Part shown: positions 16,756 to 23,733 of the stretch, in pieces
Position numbering within the stretch: the first letter of the stretch is position 1
Layout: each line of letters starts with the position of its first letter
Assembly (NCBI GenBank): GCA_041730495.1
Contig: JBGSBR010000004.1
Coordinates: forward strand, 20,490-84,489
Length of the DNA: 64,000 nt
Direction: 5' to 3'
Source: JBGSBR01 sp041730495
GTDB taxonomy: Bacteria > Patescibacteriota > Microgenomatia > UBA1406 > GWC2-37-13
Translations under genes and position numbers: made by a program
Notes under the pieces: model-generated
The model's database searches: none
What the model saw: the letters and a program-made list of their open reading frames with translations, nothing else
What the model was told of the DNA's origin: nothing

Positions 16756-17799
16756 TTATTTGGCGTATTCTTTCAACAAAGTCCAGGTAGCAAACTCATC
16801 TTTTGGCAGATGTTCTTTGGTCGTATACCGCTCATATGACTCGATAAAATGAGGAATAAGCACCTTTGCTTGATACGTGGTAGTGACTGTCGGATGGATA
16901 TAGTAACTACGGCAGACTGCAACAGTGTTTCTCAGGTGTTTAGCTACCTCTTTCACAGCTTGAGTGACATTCTTTTGAGCTAGTTTTTTCGTATCAAATG
17001 GTCCAATTGTATTCAGAGTATCAGCCGCAAGTACAGTACCACCCCAGGTACGGAAGTCTTTGGCGGTTATATCTTCACCTGTGATTGCTTTCAGATAATC
17101 ATTTACTTCTTGTGAGTCGACAGCATGACGTTTACCCTCGTCATCGAGGTACTGGAAAATCTCGTAACCTGGTAATTCGACGATTTTACGTAATGTTTGA
17201 GCTACTTTTTTGTGCCTGACGTCGATATCATGGAAAACACCACTTTTGCCTTTGAACTGAAAATGAATCGTATTACCCTCAAAATCGAGGTGTTTCATGC
17301 GCATTGTGGTGAGCCCGTAAGACTGGTTTTCTTTGGCATACTCTTCGTTACCCACTCTGATAAGCGTGTTTTCAAGCAGCCAGACTACGGTAGCTAGTAC
17401 TCGTTCCTTCTGCAAACCTGTTTCGTTCATATCTGAGCGTATTTTACGGCGCAAGGTCGGCAAAAACTCACCAAACTCAATCATTCGGTTAAACTTAGTT
17501 TGCTGCTGTAATTTATGCCATTCTTCATGATACAGGTACTGTTTACGGCCTTTAGCATCATATCCAGTCGCTTGCAAGTGACCCTCTGGACGATCGCACA
17601 GCATCACTTTTTCCCATGCAGGAGGGATTCGCAGCTTATCGAAGCGTTCTAGCACCTCAGGATCCTTGATTTCCTTGCCATCTTGGTCTAAATAAGCGAA
17701 TTTCTTGCCTTTTTTCACTCTCGTGAAGCAAAAAGACTCTGGATCGACGTATCTGATGTGAAATTTCTTGAGTTCTTGAGGAGTGGGTAATTGAGGCAT
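16756..17799 (-). CDS. DNA topoisomerase IB (poxvirus-like)
   Basis: A 347-residue type IB topoisomerase, the tyrosine-recombinase-related family that relaxes supercoils by nicking one strand through a 3'-phosphotyrosine. Visible are the N-terminal 'LRIPPAWEKVMLCDRPEGHLQATGYDAKGRKQYLYHEEW', 'ENTLIRVGNEEYAKENQSYGLTTMR' with a catalytic Arg, 'KDFRTWGGT' with another catalytic Arg, and the likely nucleophile Tyr in 'CRSYYIHPTV'. Length is usual for bacterial members. These genes are patchy in bacteria, so transfer is plausible. No ligase or Ku gene lies nearby. Confidence 0.92.
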   Translation of the reverse strand: MPQLPTPQELKKFHIRYVDPESFCFTRVKKGKKFAYLDQDGKEIKDPEVLERFDKLRIPPAWEKVMLCDRPEGHLQATGYDAKGRKQYLYHEEWHKLQQQTKFNRMIEFGEFLPTLRRKIRSDMNETGLQKERVLATVVWLLENTLIRVGNEEYAKENQSYGLTTMRMKHLDFEGNTIHFQFKGKSGVFHDIDVRHKKVAQTLRKIVELPGYEIFQYLDDEGKRHAVDSQEVNDYLKAITGEDITAKDFRTWGGTVLAADTLNTIGPFDTKKLAQKNVTQAVKEVAKHLRNTVAVCRSYYIHPTVTTTYQAKVLIPHFIESYERYTTKEHLPKDEFATWTLLKEYAK

Positions 17800-17884
17800 G
17801 TTTTTAGTTATAAATTCTCAGTTGTAAGTTAATAGTTTACTCTTTAATACATAAAAATATACTACAAAAACTAACTAGGTCTGC

Positions 17885-17890
17885 TATAAT
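17885..17890 (+). promoter_or_regulatory. -10 box of tRNA-Asp
   Basis: TATAAT stands 21 bases before the tRNA-Asp 5' end. No convincing -35 is seen at the usual distance. Confidence 0.5.
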
Positions 17891-17911
17891 TTCTTATTCC
17901 TTACAGCTTAA

Positions 17912-17987
17912 GGACGCGTGGTGTAGCCTGGCTTAACACACTTCCCTGTCACGGAAGAGATCGCGGGTTCGAATCCCGTCGCGTCCG
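17912..17987 (+). tRNA. tRNA-Asp(GTC)
   Basis: A 76-base cloverleaf with acceptor GGACGCG/CGCGTCC, anticodon stem CTTCC/GGAAG, loop CTGTCAC (anticodon GTC), T-arm GCGGG-TTCGAAT-CCCGT and G discriminator. The CCA end is not encoded. Confidence 0.96.
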
Positions 17988-18140
17988 CATTTACTTCAAA
18001 ATACTTCATTTTCTTCTTTAAACGTAAACTTACTCTGAAATCTTACATAAGGGCTCCTATGTGTTTAGGTTGTCACAACAATGCTTATATGTAATTTATT
18101 TGTCCTATTATGAAGGCTATATAAATACTCATACATTTAC

Positions 18141-18169
18141 TTGACAAACCTATAATAATAGATTATACT
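18141..18169 (+). promoter_or_regulatory. Strong sigma70-type promoter
   Basis: A perfect TTGACA (18141-18146), 17-base spacer and TATACT (18164-18169). The start would be near 18176, just before a terminator hairpin and the lysozyme-like gene at 18248. Confidence 0.75.
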
Positions 18170-18175
18170 TATCGT

Positions 18176-18223
18176 TAGGTCCTAAGGTTTTTCCCCTTTT
18201 ATGAAAAGCTTTAGGACTTTTTT
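18176..18223 (+). terminator. Leader attenuator or very short RNA
   Basis: Directly after the promoter lies a long hairpin (GTCCTAAGG... pairs with ...CTTTAGGAC, 18179-18217) followed by six T. It stands between the promoter and the ATG at 18248, so it either attenuates that gene or ends a ~48-nt RNA. The region 17988-18140 before it shows nothing further. Confidence 0.65.
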
Positions 18224-18247
18224 ATTGGCAAAAATTGATTCAATTTT

Positions 18248-18811
18248 ATGAAACATATTTTCCATAAAACTATTCTTATAGCATTACTGATTATGTCAGT
18301 TTTATTATTACCGTTGCCTGTGCAAGCTCGCTCAGAAGCAGGAACATCGGCTGCTCTCCTCTCTGCTCCAAAATCAGCTACAGCTGAAAATGTACTCTTG
18401 AAACGTTTAGTTATCAAAGAGGTTTTAGAGCGTTACAACTCACCGCTTATCGCTGATGTGGATTCATTTATGAAGACATGTACAGCTCACGAGCTGGATT
18501 GTTACTTGTTGCCTTCTATCTCAGGTGTCGAATCTACTTTCGGTAAATTTCTGATGCCTGACTCACATAATCCCTTTGGTTGGGGTGGTGGTCACATCTA
18601 TTTCGATACATATGAAGATGGTATTGAGGCTGTTGGAAGTGGACTGCGTAATAACTATATCAATCGTGGAGCACATAGTATCGATGAAATCGGTGCTATC
18701 TATGCTGGAAGTAAAACATGGCCTACGAAAGTGAAGTTCTTCTTGGGTGTCTTCGAGCAAGCAGAAGCTGAAAAGCGTATGCACTTCAGTCAGCTTGCTG
18801 TTGAGCTGTAA
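18248..18811 (+). CDS. Secreted lysozyme/glucosaminidase-like protein
   Basis: A 187-residue protein with a signal peptide (hydrophobic residues 8-24, cleavage near VQA-RS). The mature part resembles glucosaminidase/transglycosylase domains: 'DCYLLPSISGVESTFGKF' with a probable catalytic Glu, then 'DSHNPFGWGGGHIYFDTYEDGIEAVGSGLRNNYI'. It likely cleaves peptidoglycan outside the cell. A paralogue on the opposite strand at 20636-21211 shares the Ser-X-X-X-Glu-Ser and SHN-WGWG blocks. Expression appears to pass an attenuator hairpin. Confidence 0.75.
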   Translation: MKHIFHKTILIALLIMSVLLLPLPVQARSEAGTSAALLSAPKSATAENVLLKRLVIKEVLERYNSPLIADVDSFMKTCTAHELDCYLLPSISGVESTFGKFLMPDSHNPFGWGGGHIYFDTYEDGIEAVGSGLRNNYINRGAHSIDEIGAIYAGSKTWPTKVKFFLGVFEQAEAEKRMHFSQLAVEL

Positions 18812-18848
18812 GTATAATAAAGGGTAAATCTTCGTTCATATATGTCTG

Positions 18849-18870
18849 TTCGCTAACTTCAAGCAGAGGA
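18849..18870. repeat. Dispersed repeat core, copy 1
   Basis: The block TTCGCTAACTTCAAGC-A-GAGG recurs at 36535-36556 with one internal difference, and weaker similarity continues for ~50 bases downstream (a T-rich tract, then CGTGAA). Both copies lie downstream of a plus-strand gene. Confidence 0.55.
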
Positions 18871-18981
18871 AAGTACCTTTTTTTACATATAGAGTCTTTT
18901 TCTGCACGTGAAATCAGTTCATATCCACATATTTACTCGTAAGTATTGAGTTTCTGCATTTGTCATATTGAGCTTCGTTTA

Positions 18982-18987
18982 CTATAA
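18982..18987 (+). promoter_or_regulatory. -10 box of the trigger factor gene
   Basis: TATAAT about 26 bases before the ATG at 19014. No Shine-Dalgarno follows it. Confidence 0.45.
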
Positions 18988-19013
18988 TAGCGTTATTATT
19001 GAGTATTAAAACT

Positions 19014-19883
19014 ATGCACACATACAAACGCACAAATAAACCACATAACACGGTTGAATTACTTATCAAGATCCCTTGGAAACAGGTCGAAACTGCTTAT
19101 GCTACCTCATTTGAAAAGCTTCGCAAGGACCTAGAAGCTGAAGGCTTCCGCAAAGGAAAAGTACCAAAAGATGTCGCTGAAAAGCGTATTCGTCGTGATG
19201 ATGTCTATCAAGACCTCATGCAAGCTATCCTCCCTGAGATCTATAGTGATATCGTGCAAAAAGAAGCTATTAAACCTATCGTTTCTCCTAAAATTGAGCT
19301 TGTAACAGCCAAAGAAAACGAAGATTGGGAGCTCAAGATGACTACAGCTGAAAAACCTGAGATCAAACTCGGTGATTACAAGAAAAAAGTCCAAGAAGCC
19401 AAAAAAGAAGCTCAAAAAGCTGATATTTGGGTCCCAGGTAAAGACAAAGAGCCTACTGAAGCTGATAAAGAACGTCAACGACAAGCTGCTTTCCAAGCTG
19501 CACTCGATGCATTGCTTAAAGAAGCTACAGTCGAAGTATCTGAGATGATCATCGAAGAGGATGTAAATCAACGTCTTTCACGCTTAGTAGACGATGTACA
19601 ACGCATCGGTATGACCATGGAAGCTTATCTGAAGTCCAAAAATACGACTCAAGAACAGCTCATGGAGCAGTATAAAAAAGAAATAGTCGAAAACTATAAG
19701 CTCGAGTTCTTATTGCAAGAAATCGCAGATGCAGAAAAGATCACGGTAGAACAGTCTGAACTGGACACTGTCTTCTCTGGCATCAAAGATGAGAAGCAAA
19801 GAGCAGCAGCACAGCAAAATGGGTATTATTACGCCACACTGCTCCGTAAGCAGAAGGTTCTTGATTACCTAAATAGCCTGTAG
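19014..19883 (+). CDS. tig: Trigger factor lacking the PPIase domain
   Basis: About 289 residues against ~430 in typical trigger factor. The N-terminal ribosome-binding domain is clear, with the signature 'GFRKGKVPKDVAEKRI' near residue 46, and the C-terminal helical chaperone arm is present. Only a short linker stands where the FKBP-type prolyl isomerase domain should be. It would act as a ribosome-bound holdase for nascent chains. The ATG at 19014 is preferred to a TTG at 18999. Its stop codon abuts the -10 box of the next gene. Confidence 0.87.
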   Translation: MHTYKRTNKPHNTVELLIKIPWKQVETAYATSFEKLRKDLEAEGFRKGKVPKDVAEKRIRRDDVYQDLMQAILPEIYSDIVQKEAIKPIVSPKIELVTAKENEDWELKMTTAEKPEIKLGDYKKKVQEAKKEAQKADIWVPGKDKEPTEADKERQRQAAFQAALDALLKEATVEVSEMIIEEDVNQRLSRLVDDVQRIGMTMEAYLKSKNTTQEQLMEQYKKEIVENYKLEFLLQEIADAEKITVEQSELDTVFSGIKDEKQRAAAQQNGYYYATLLRKQKVLDYLNSL

Positions 19884-19889
19884 TATAAT
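19884..19889 (+). promoter_or_regulatory. Leaderless-type -10 box
   Basis: TATAAT begins one base after the trigger factor stop and ends exactly 6 bases before the ATG at 19896. Confidence 0.65.
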
Positions 19890-19895
19890 TAGATC

Positions 19896-20549
19896 ATGGC
19901 ATTTCATGGTCTAAGTTCACACAAAAAGAGTATGAAACAGCATGTTTCAGACAGTATCGAAACCGAAAAAGCTCAATCAATCGGAGATACTTTCTCTTCT
20001 TTGGGCAAAGACACAGCCAAAAAAATCGGTGATGGATTTGCCGATATCGGTAAGGGTATTTTTGACCAACTTCTGGGTACTTCTTCATCTGAACAACAGT
20101 ACAACTCACGTGAAACCCAAGGTATGGGTAAACAACCAGAACAAGATCCTAAGCAGTTTCGCACTGAAGGTGGAAACGTGTTTAGCTTCCGTCGTATCGA
20201 AGAAGATCGTCAGATGAATGAGATCAAAGAACTCATTCAAGCAATCAAACAAGAGGTAGAGATGATCAAAAAGGCTGATTCTTCACTTATGGGTGAGGTC
20301 TCAGATATCGAAAAACTGACAATTAATAATATGCCAGATAAACCTGGTATTTATCATGTGCGTTTCCTCGAAATTGTACTCAAGGTACTTCAAGGCTTAC
20401 GAGCCAAAATCGGTGAATCAAACACCTGGATGCAGGCACTTCAATCCAAAAAGAAAGCCAGAGGATCTGCTTTTGCTGCCAATAGTAAGAAAAAAGGTAC
20501 GCAGTATTCTATGTCTGAAGAGCTCAAAGCTACACGTGCTGTGCAATAA
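19896..20549 (+). CDS. Conserved hypothetical protein
   Basis: A 217-residue soluble protein rich in Lys, Glu and Ser, with predicted helices at both ends of a conserved-looking core ('RIEEDRQMNEIKELIQAIKQEVEMIKKADSSLMGEVSDIEKLTINNMPDKPGIYHVRFLEIVLKVL'). It resembles uncharacterised proteins (DUF5660-like, from memory) that I associate with CPR genomes. No catalytic motif is visible. It follows trigger factor but has its own promoter. Confidence 0.7.
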   Translation: MAFHGLSSHKKSMKQHVSDSIETEKAQSIGDTFSSLGKDTAKKIGDGFADIGKGIFDQLLGTSSSEQQYNSRETQGMGKQPEQDPKQFRTEGGNVFSFRRIEEDRQMNEIKELIQAIKQEVEMIKKADSSLMGEVSDIEKLTINNMPDKPGIYHVRFLEIVLKVLQGLRAKIGESNTWMQALQSKKKARGSAFAANSKKKGTQYSMSEELKATRAVQ

Positions 20550-20635
20550 ACTTCGTAAACCAATGGTTAAATTGTTTAATTGATAAATTGTCTTCCAATA
20601 GCAATTTAACAGTTTGACAATAGAGCAATTTAGAT

Positions 20636-21211
20636 TTACTCCAGCACTTCTAAGAAGGTATTTACTCCGTTTGCCCAGCTTCCGGTCGAGCTTGGATTGT
20701 ATTTACTCATAATCTGTTCAGTAGTTGTCAGGCCTTTGTCGATATAATACTTCTTCAATCCTCGTGCTACAGTATCAATTGCTTCAGGATATGACTCAAA
20801 TCTCGTTACAGTATTGCCGTATATCCCCCATCCCCAACAGTTATGTGAGTTTTTGGGTATATATTTACATGCACCTGATTCTTGCATCGAGATTGCGGGG
20901 ATAAGACGGTAGTCGAGGCCATTCGTATCAGACGTAGCTACGAGAAACTCTGCGTGATCATAGAGTGGCGAGTCATGGCGGCGGAAGAACGCTTTGAGTA
21001 CTGCTACTCGTTTGTCTTTATTTTCATCATCGACATAGAAATCTACATCTTCAAACACGACGTCATCGGCACTAAGTGTCTCAATTTCATCGAGGATGAA
21101 GGTAATCTGTTGATCACGCTCTGATTTAGCGTAGATTCGCGTGGCAAGCAGGATATTTGATATGAAAACCACGATAAACAGACCGAGTAAAATTGCTATC
21201 TTCTTATGCAT
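20636..21211 (-). CDS. Secreted lysozyme/glucosaminidase-like protein, paralogue
   Basis: A 191-residue protein with a signal anchor (residues 5-24) and a C-terminal domain similar to the one encoded at 18248-18811: 'LDYRLIPAISMQESGACKY' with the likely catalytic Glu, then 'SHNCWGWGIYGNTVTRFESYPEAIDTVARGLKKYYIDKG'. It probably acts on peptidoglycan. A TACACT box stands 5 bases before the ATG. The 86 bases between its end and the convergent gene hold an AT-rich inverted repeat (TTAAATTG/CAATTTAA) but no clear terminator. Confidence 0.75.
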   Translation of the reverse strand: MHKKIAILLGLFIVVFISNILLATRIYAKSERDQQITFILDEIETLSADDVVFEDVDFYVDDENKDKRVAVLKAFFRRHDSPLYDHAEFLVATSDTNGLDYRLIPAISMQESGACKYIPKNSHNCWGWGIYGNTVTRFESYPEAIDTVARGLKKYYIDKGLTTTEQIMSKYNPSSTGSWANGVNTFLEVLE

Positions 21212-21254
21212 CCCTCAGTGTAGCTTATTTGAGGTCAAAGTGTCAAATTGTTTC

Positions 21255-21620
21255 TCACATCCACTTCGCATCATTTTCTCGCACATCCCAGACTCGGTGT
21301 CTGGCAATTTTCTCGATCAGCTCTGTAGGAATGGGTTTGTCGTATGGAAGTTGCACTGAGCCTTGGCCTGTCTTATATCCTTGTAACTCATCTGTAAAAG
21401 GTGCAAGTGAGCTTGGATGAGGCATGAAGTTCATATGATCTTTATACGCTGCATATGCAAAAAGGATCCGTTTTTCCTCAAAAACGGGACTTCCCCATTT
21501 CATAGCTTCTGTAGCGTCAGGTGCAATTTCTTTCAGTATAGCTCGAAGCTCACGAAGCTTGGCTTGTATATTTTCTGGAAAGCTGTCGATGTATTCGTCG
21601 ACTGTAGTTGGTTTGGACAT
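21255..21620 (-). CDS. DUF1801 / YdhG-like protein
   Basis: A 121-residue protein with the pattern 'YIDSFPENIQAKLRELRAILKEIAPDATEAMKWGSPVFE...ILFAYAAYKDHMNFMPHPSSLAPF', which matches the DUF1801/YdhG family, some members of which have been linked to iron handling. The biochemical role is unknown. It lies one base downstream of the DUF5655-like gene and probably shares its transcript. Confidence 0.83.
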   Translation of the reverse strand: MSKPTTVDEYIDSFPENIQAKLRELRAILKEIAPDATEAMKWGSPVFEEKRILFAYAAYKDHMNFMPHPSSLAPFTDELQGYKTGQGSVQLPYDKPIPTELIEKIARHRVWDVRENDAKWM

Positions 21621-21621
21621 A

Positions 21622-21939
21622 TTATTGCATTAAGTCAAAAGCTTTGTGTAACCATTTAATTAGTTCATCATCAATATCTTCAGCCTTTTCTATTTTAAGT
21701 TCATTATGAAATCTACTTTTTGAGACTTGTTCAGTTTTCATGATACGAGGACTGACAATTGGTTCAGAAGATACAATGTTGAGGATCAGGTAACTTTTGC
21801 GCGGGTGTACTCCTGCGAAAGCAGCTCTATTTTTGAGGTGAATTGATGTTTTCTTTTCCTCAATTATTATATTGCCGAAGATGTCGATATCATTGAGTAG
21901 TTGCTGATATAAGGCTTTAACTTCCAATGTCATTTCCAT
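21622..21939 (-). CDS. DUF5655-like protein
   Basis: A 105-residue protein with the core 'KKTSIHLKNRAAFAGVHPRKSYLILNIVSSEPI', resembling the small DUF5655 domain found alone or next to DUF1801 proteins. Function unknown. Its TATAAT box (21946-21951) is exactly 6 bases before the ATG, so it leads a two-gene leaderless transcript with the DUF1801 gene. Confidence 0.75.
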   Translation of the reverse strand: MEMTLEVKALYQQLLNDIDIFGNIIIEEKKTSIHLKNRAAFAGVHPRKSYLILNIVSSEPIVSPRIMKTEQVSKSRFHNELKIEKAEDIDDELIKWLHKAFDLMQ

Positions 21940-21945
21940 AAATAG

Positions 21946-21951
21946 ATTATA
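21946..21951 (-). promoter_or_regulatory. Leaderless-type -10 box
   Basis: TATAAT on the minus strand, 6 bases before the ATG at 21939. Confidence 0.65.
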
Positions 21952-21975
21952 ACAGAACCGTCATAAATCAATAAT

Positions 21976-22530
21976 TTAATTAGAGATCTTGTAATAATAC
22001 GTCGTAAACCGTTTCCCTTTATATTTCTTAAATAAGAATTTTTCAAAATACTTGATCTGAAATCCGCGCGAAATAATTATTGCTTTATTATGTAACGCTT
22101 GTTCAAGCTGAGGTTGCAGTTTACGTAACAAAGCTGGGAAAAGAAAGATATAAACATAATTTGCCTGAGACACATCTACATCAAAGATATTTTTTACTTC
22201 AAATCTGACATGTTGCGCAGTCCCATCTAGTTTTGCACGTAATCGTGCCAGCCATACCAACGTAGGATTAATCTCAATGCCAAGTCCTTGTACTTCATAC
22301 TCTTTTGCTGCATAACGTACAACTCTGCCATCACCACAGCCTAGCTCTACAAAAGTACTATTTTTTTTGATAGATATTTCATTCAGAATACCTTGAATTT
22401 CACTTCTCGATGTAGAAACATAAGGTGCTCCTCTGAGCCAGGAGTAGATCATGCTCATAAGGTAGACACAGACGGAAAAGAGAACTAAAACTTCCAAAAA
22501 AAGGATTATGATTATAAAGATTTCATTCAT
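21976..22530 (-). CDS. Membrane-anchored SAM-dependent methyltransferase
   Basis: A 184-residue class I methyltransferase. An N-terminal membrane segment (residues 4-30) precedes motif I 'FVELGCGDGRVVRYAAKEY', the acidic end of strand 2 in 'LGIEINPTLV', and 'NYVYIFLFPALL' at the motif IV position. It resembles small anchored methyltransferases with a DOT1-like core. The substrate cannot be told. TATACT boxes lie 5 and 10 bases before the ATG. Confidence 0.78.
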   Translation of the reverse strand: MNEIFIIIILFLEVLVLFSVCVYLMSMIYSWLRGAPYVSTSRSEIQGILNEISIKKNSTFVELGCGDGRVVRYAAKEYEVQGLGIEINPTLVWLARLRAKLDGTAQHVRFEVKNIFDVDVSQANYVYIFLFPALLRKLQPQLEQALHNKAIIISRGFQIKYFEKFLFKKYKGKRFTTYYYKISN

Positions 22531-22585
22531 GAGTGAGTATAGTATAATAAAGAATCATTCTGGCTGTCATAGAGCGTGATAAACA

Positions 22586-22657
22586 GCCCTTATAGCTTAA
22601 TGGATAGAGCTCTGGTCTTCGGAACCAGTGATGGGGGTTCGATTCCCTCTAAGGGCG
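22586..22657 (+). tRNA. tRNA-Arg(TCG)
   Basis: A 72-base cloverleaf with acceptor GCCCTTA/TAAGGGC, anticodon stem CTGGT/ACCAG, loop CTTCGGA (anticodon TCG) and T-loop TTCGATT. CCA is not encoded. A TTCGAG/CTCGAA hairpin follows at ~22667-22682, in the spacer before tRNA-Lys. Confidence 0.95.
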
Positions 22658-22708
22658 CCCTTCGACTTTCGAGCTTGCTCGAATTGCTCAGGGTAATAAC
22701 ATCGGTCA

Positions 22709-22780
22709 GGATCTGTAGCTCAATGGTAGAGCAGTAGCCTCTTAAGCTATTGGTTGTGGGTTCGAGTCCCACCGGATCCA
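22709..22780 (+). tRNA. tRNA-Lys(CTT)
   Basis: A 72-base cloverleaf with acceptor GGATCTG/CGGATCC, D-arm GCTC/GAGC, anticodon stem GTAGC/GCTAT, loop CTCTTAA (anticodon CTT), T-arm GTGGG-TTCGAGT-CCCAC and A discriminator. The AEC transporter gene starts 11 bases after its end. Confidence 0.95.
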
Positions 22781-22791
22781 CATTATTTTAT

Positions 22792-23691
22792 ATGAATAAT
22801 CCTCTCTTATCAGTACTCCCTGTCATCCTCACCTTCCTCACAGGTTACCTACTCAAACGACTTAATGTTTTCAAAAAAGATGACGGTGATTTACTGTTAA
22901 AACTTGTCTTTTATGTCGGTGGACCTGCAATTATCTTCCAATCGCTTGTGAGTGTCAAGCTTAATGCTGATTTATTGGTCTATCCACTGACTGGTGCGAT
23001 TATTATGATCAGTAGTTTTATTTTTGCTTCATTATTTGAGCATTCATTTAAACTCCCTAAAGCTTCTCGTGGCGTTTTCATGATCGCTTCTATGATTGTA
23101 AATACTGGTTTTACACTTCCCTTTTTATTAAGTACCTTTGGTGAAATCGGAGTTGTACGTTATTCTTTGTTTGGGCTTGTAGCAGACACTTTGGTCGTCA
23201 GTTGGGTCTATGCTATAGCTTGTCAACACAATCCAGCAAATCAAAGTCATAAAACAATTATTTCTAAACTTTTCAAGTCACCACCGGTTTGGGCAACGGT
23301 GCTTGGTCTGATGTGTAATCTTTTGCAGCTCACGCCTCCTGACGTGGTATTGGCTTTTGCCAAAAATGTCGGAAGTATAGTAGGTCCTTTGATTATGCTA
23401 TCTCTTGGACTATATTTTCAGCCAAAGATCGTCCGTATTGCGCCAACTGTTGGTGCAATATTGATTCGTATGCTTTTGGGCACAACTGTCGCTATTTTGA
23501 TTACTGCTTTCATGGGTGTGACTGGCGTAGATCGCAAAATATTGATTTTGCTTGCTGCTTCACCTGTCGGATTCAATACTATCACTTATTCGTCACTCGA
23601 GAATTTAGACAAAGAACTCGCTGCAAGTATCGTCTCAATTTCAATCTTAATTGGGCTTGTTTTGACACCTATTTTGCTTCTATTTCTTTGA
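22792..23691 (+). CDS. AEC-family (auxin efflux carrier-like) transporter
   Basis: A 299-residue membrane protein with about 10 hydrophobic helices and the AEC pattern: 'LPVILTFLTGYLLKRLNVF' at the start, 'VFYVGGPAIIFQSL' in TM2 and 'LLAASPVGFNTITYSSLENLDKELAASIVSISIL' at the end. Such carriers export organic anions. The frame is open further upstream through the tRNA, but the family start is the ATG at 22792, only 11 bases after tRNA-Lys, with no promoter or Shine-Dalgarno between. Confidence 0.88.
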   Translation: MNNPLLSVLPVILTFLTGYLLKRLNVFKKDDGDLLLKLVFYVGGPAIIFQSLVSVKLNADLLVYPLTGAIIMISSFIFASLFEHSFKLPKASRGVFMIASMIVNTGFTLPFLLSTFGEIGVVRYSLFGLVADTLVVSWVYAIACQHNPANQSHKTIISKLFKSPPVWATVLGLMCNLLQLTPPDVVLAFAKNVGSIVGPLIMLSLGLYFQPKIVRIAPTVGAILIRMLLGTTVAILITAFMGVTGVDRKILILLAASPVGFNTITYSSLENLDKELAASIVSISILIGLVLTPILLLFL

Positions 23692-23710
23692 TGCAATGCA
23701 TCTGAAAATC

Positions 23711-23731
23711 ATGTACAGTAATACTGTACAT
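23711..23731. promoter_or_regulatory. Perfect 21-bp palindrome at the sensor-kinase promoter
   Basis: Two 10-bp arms, ATGTACAGTA and TACTGTACAT, flank a single central A. The right arm includes TACTGT (23722-23727), which sits 6 bases before the ATG at 23734, where the -10 box is found at other genes of the window. It looks like a dimeric repressor operator overlapping the promoter. Confidence 0.6.
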
Positions 23732-23733
23732 CT

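Noticed and set aside
20550..20635. AT-rich inverted repeat between convergent genes as a terminator
   Set aside because: The TTAAATTG/CAATTTAA arms are weak, far apart and lack a T-run on either strand.
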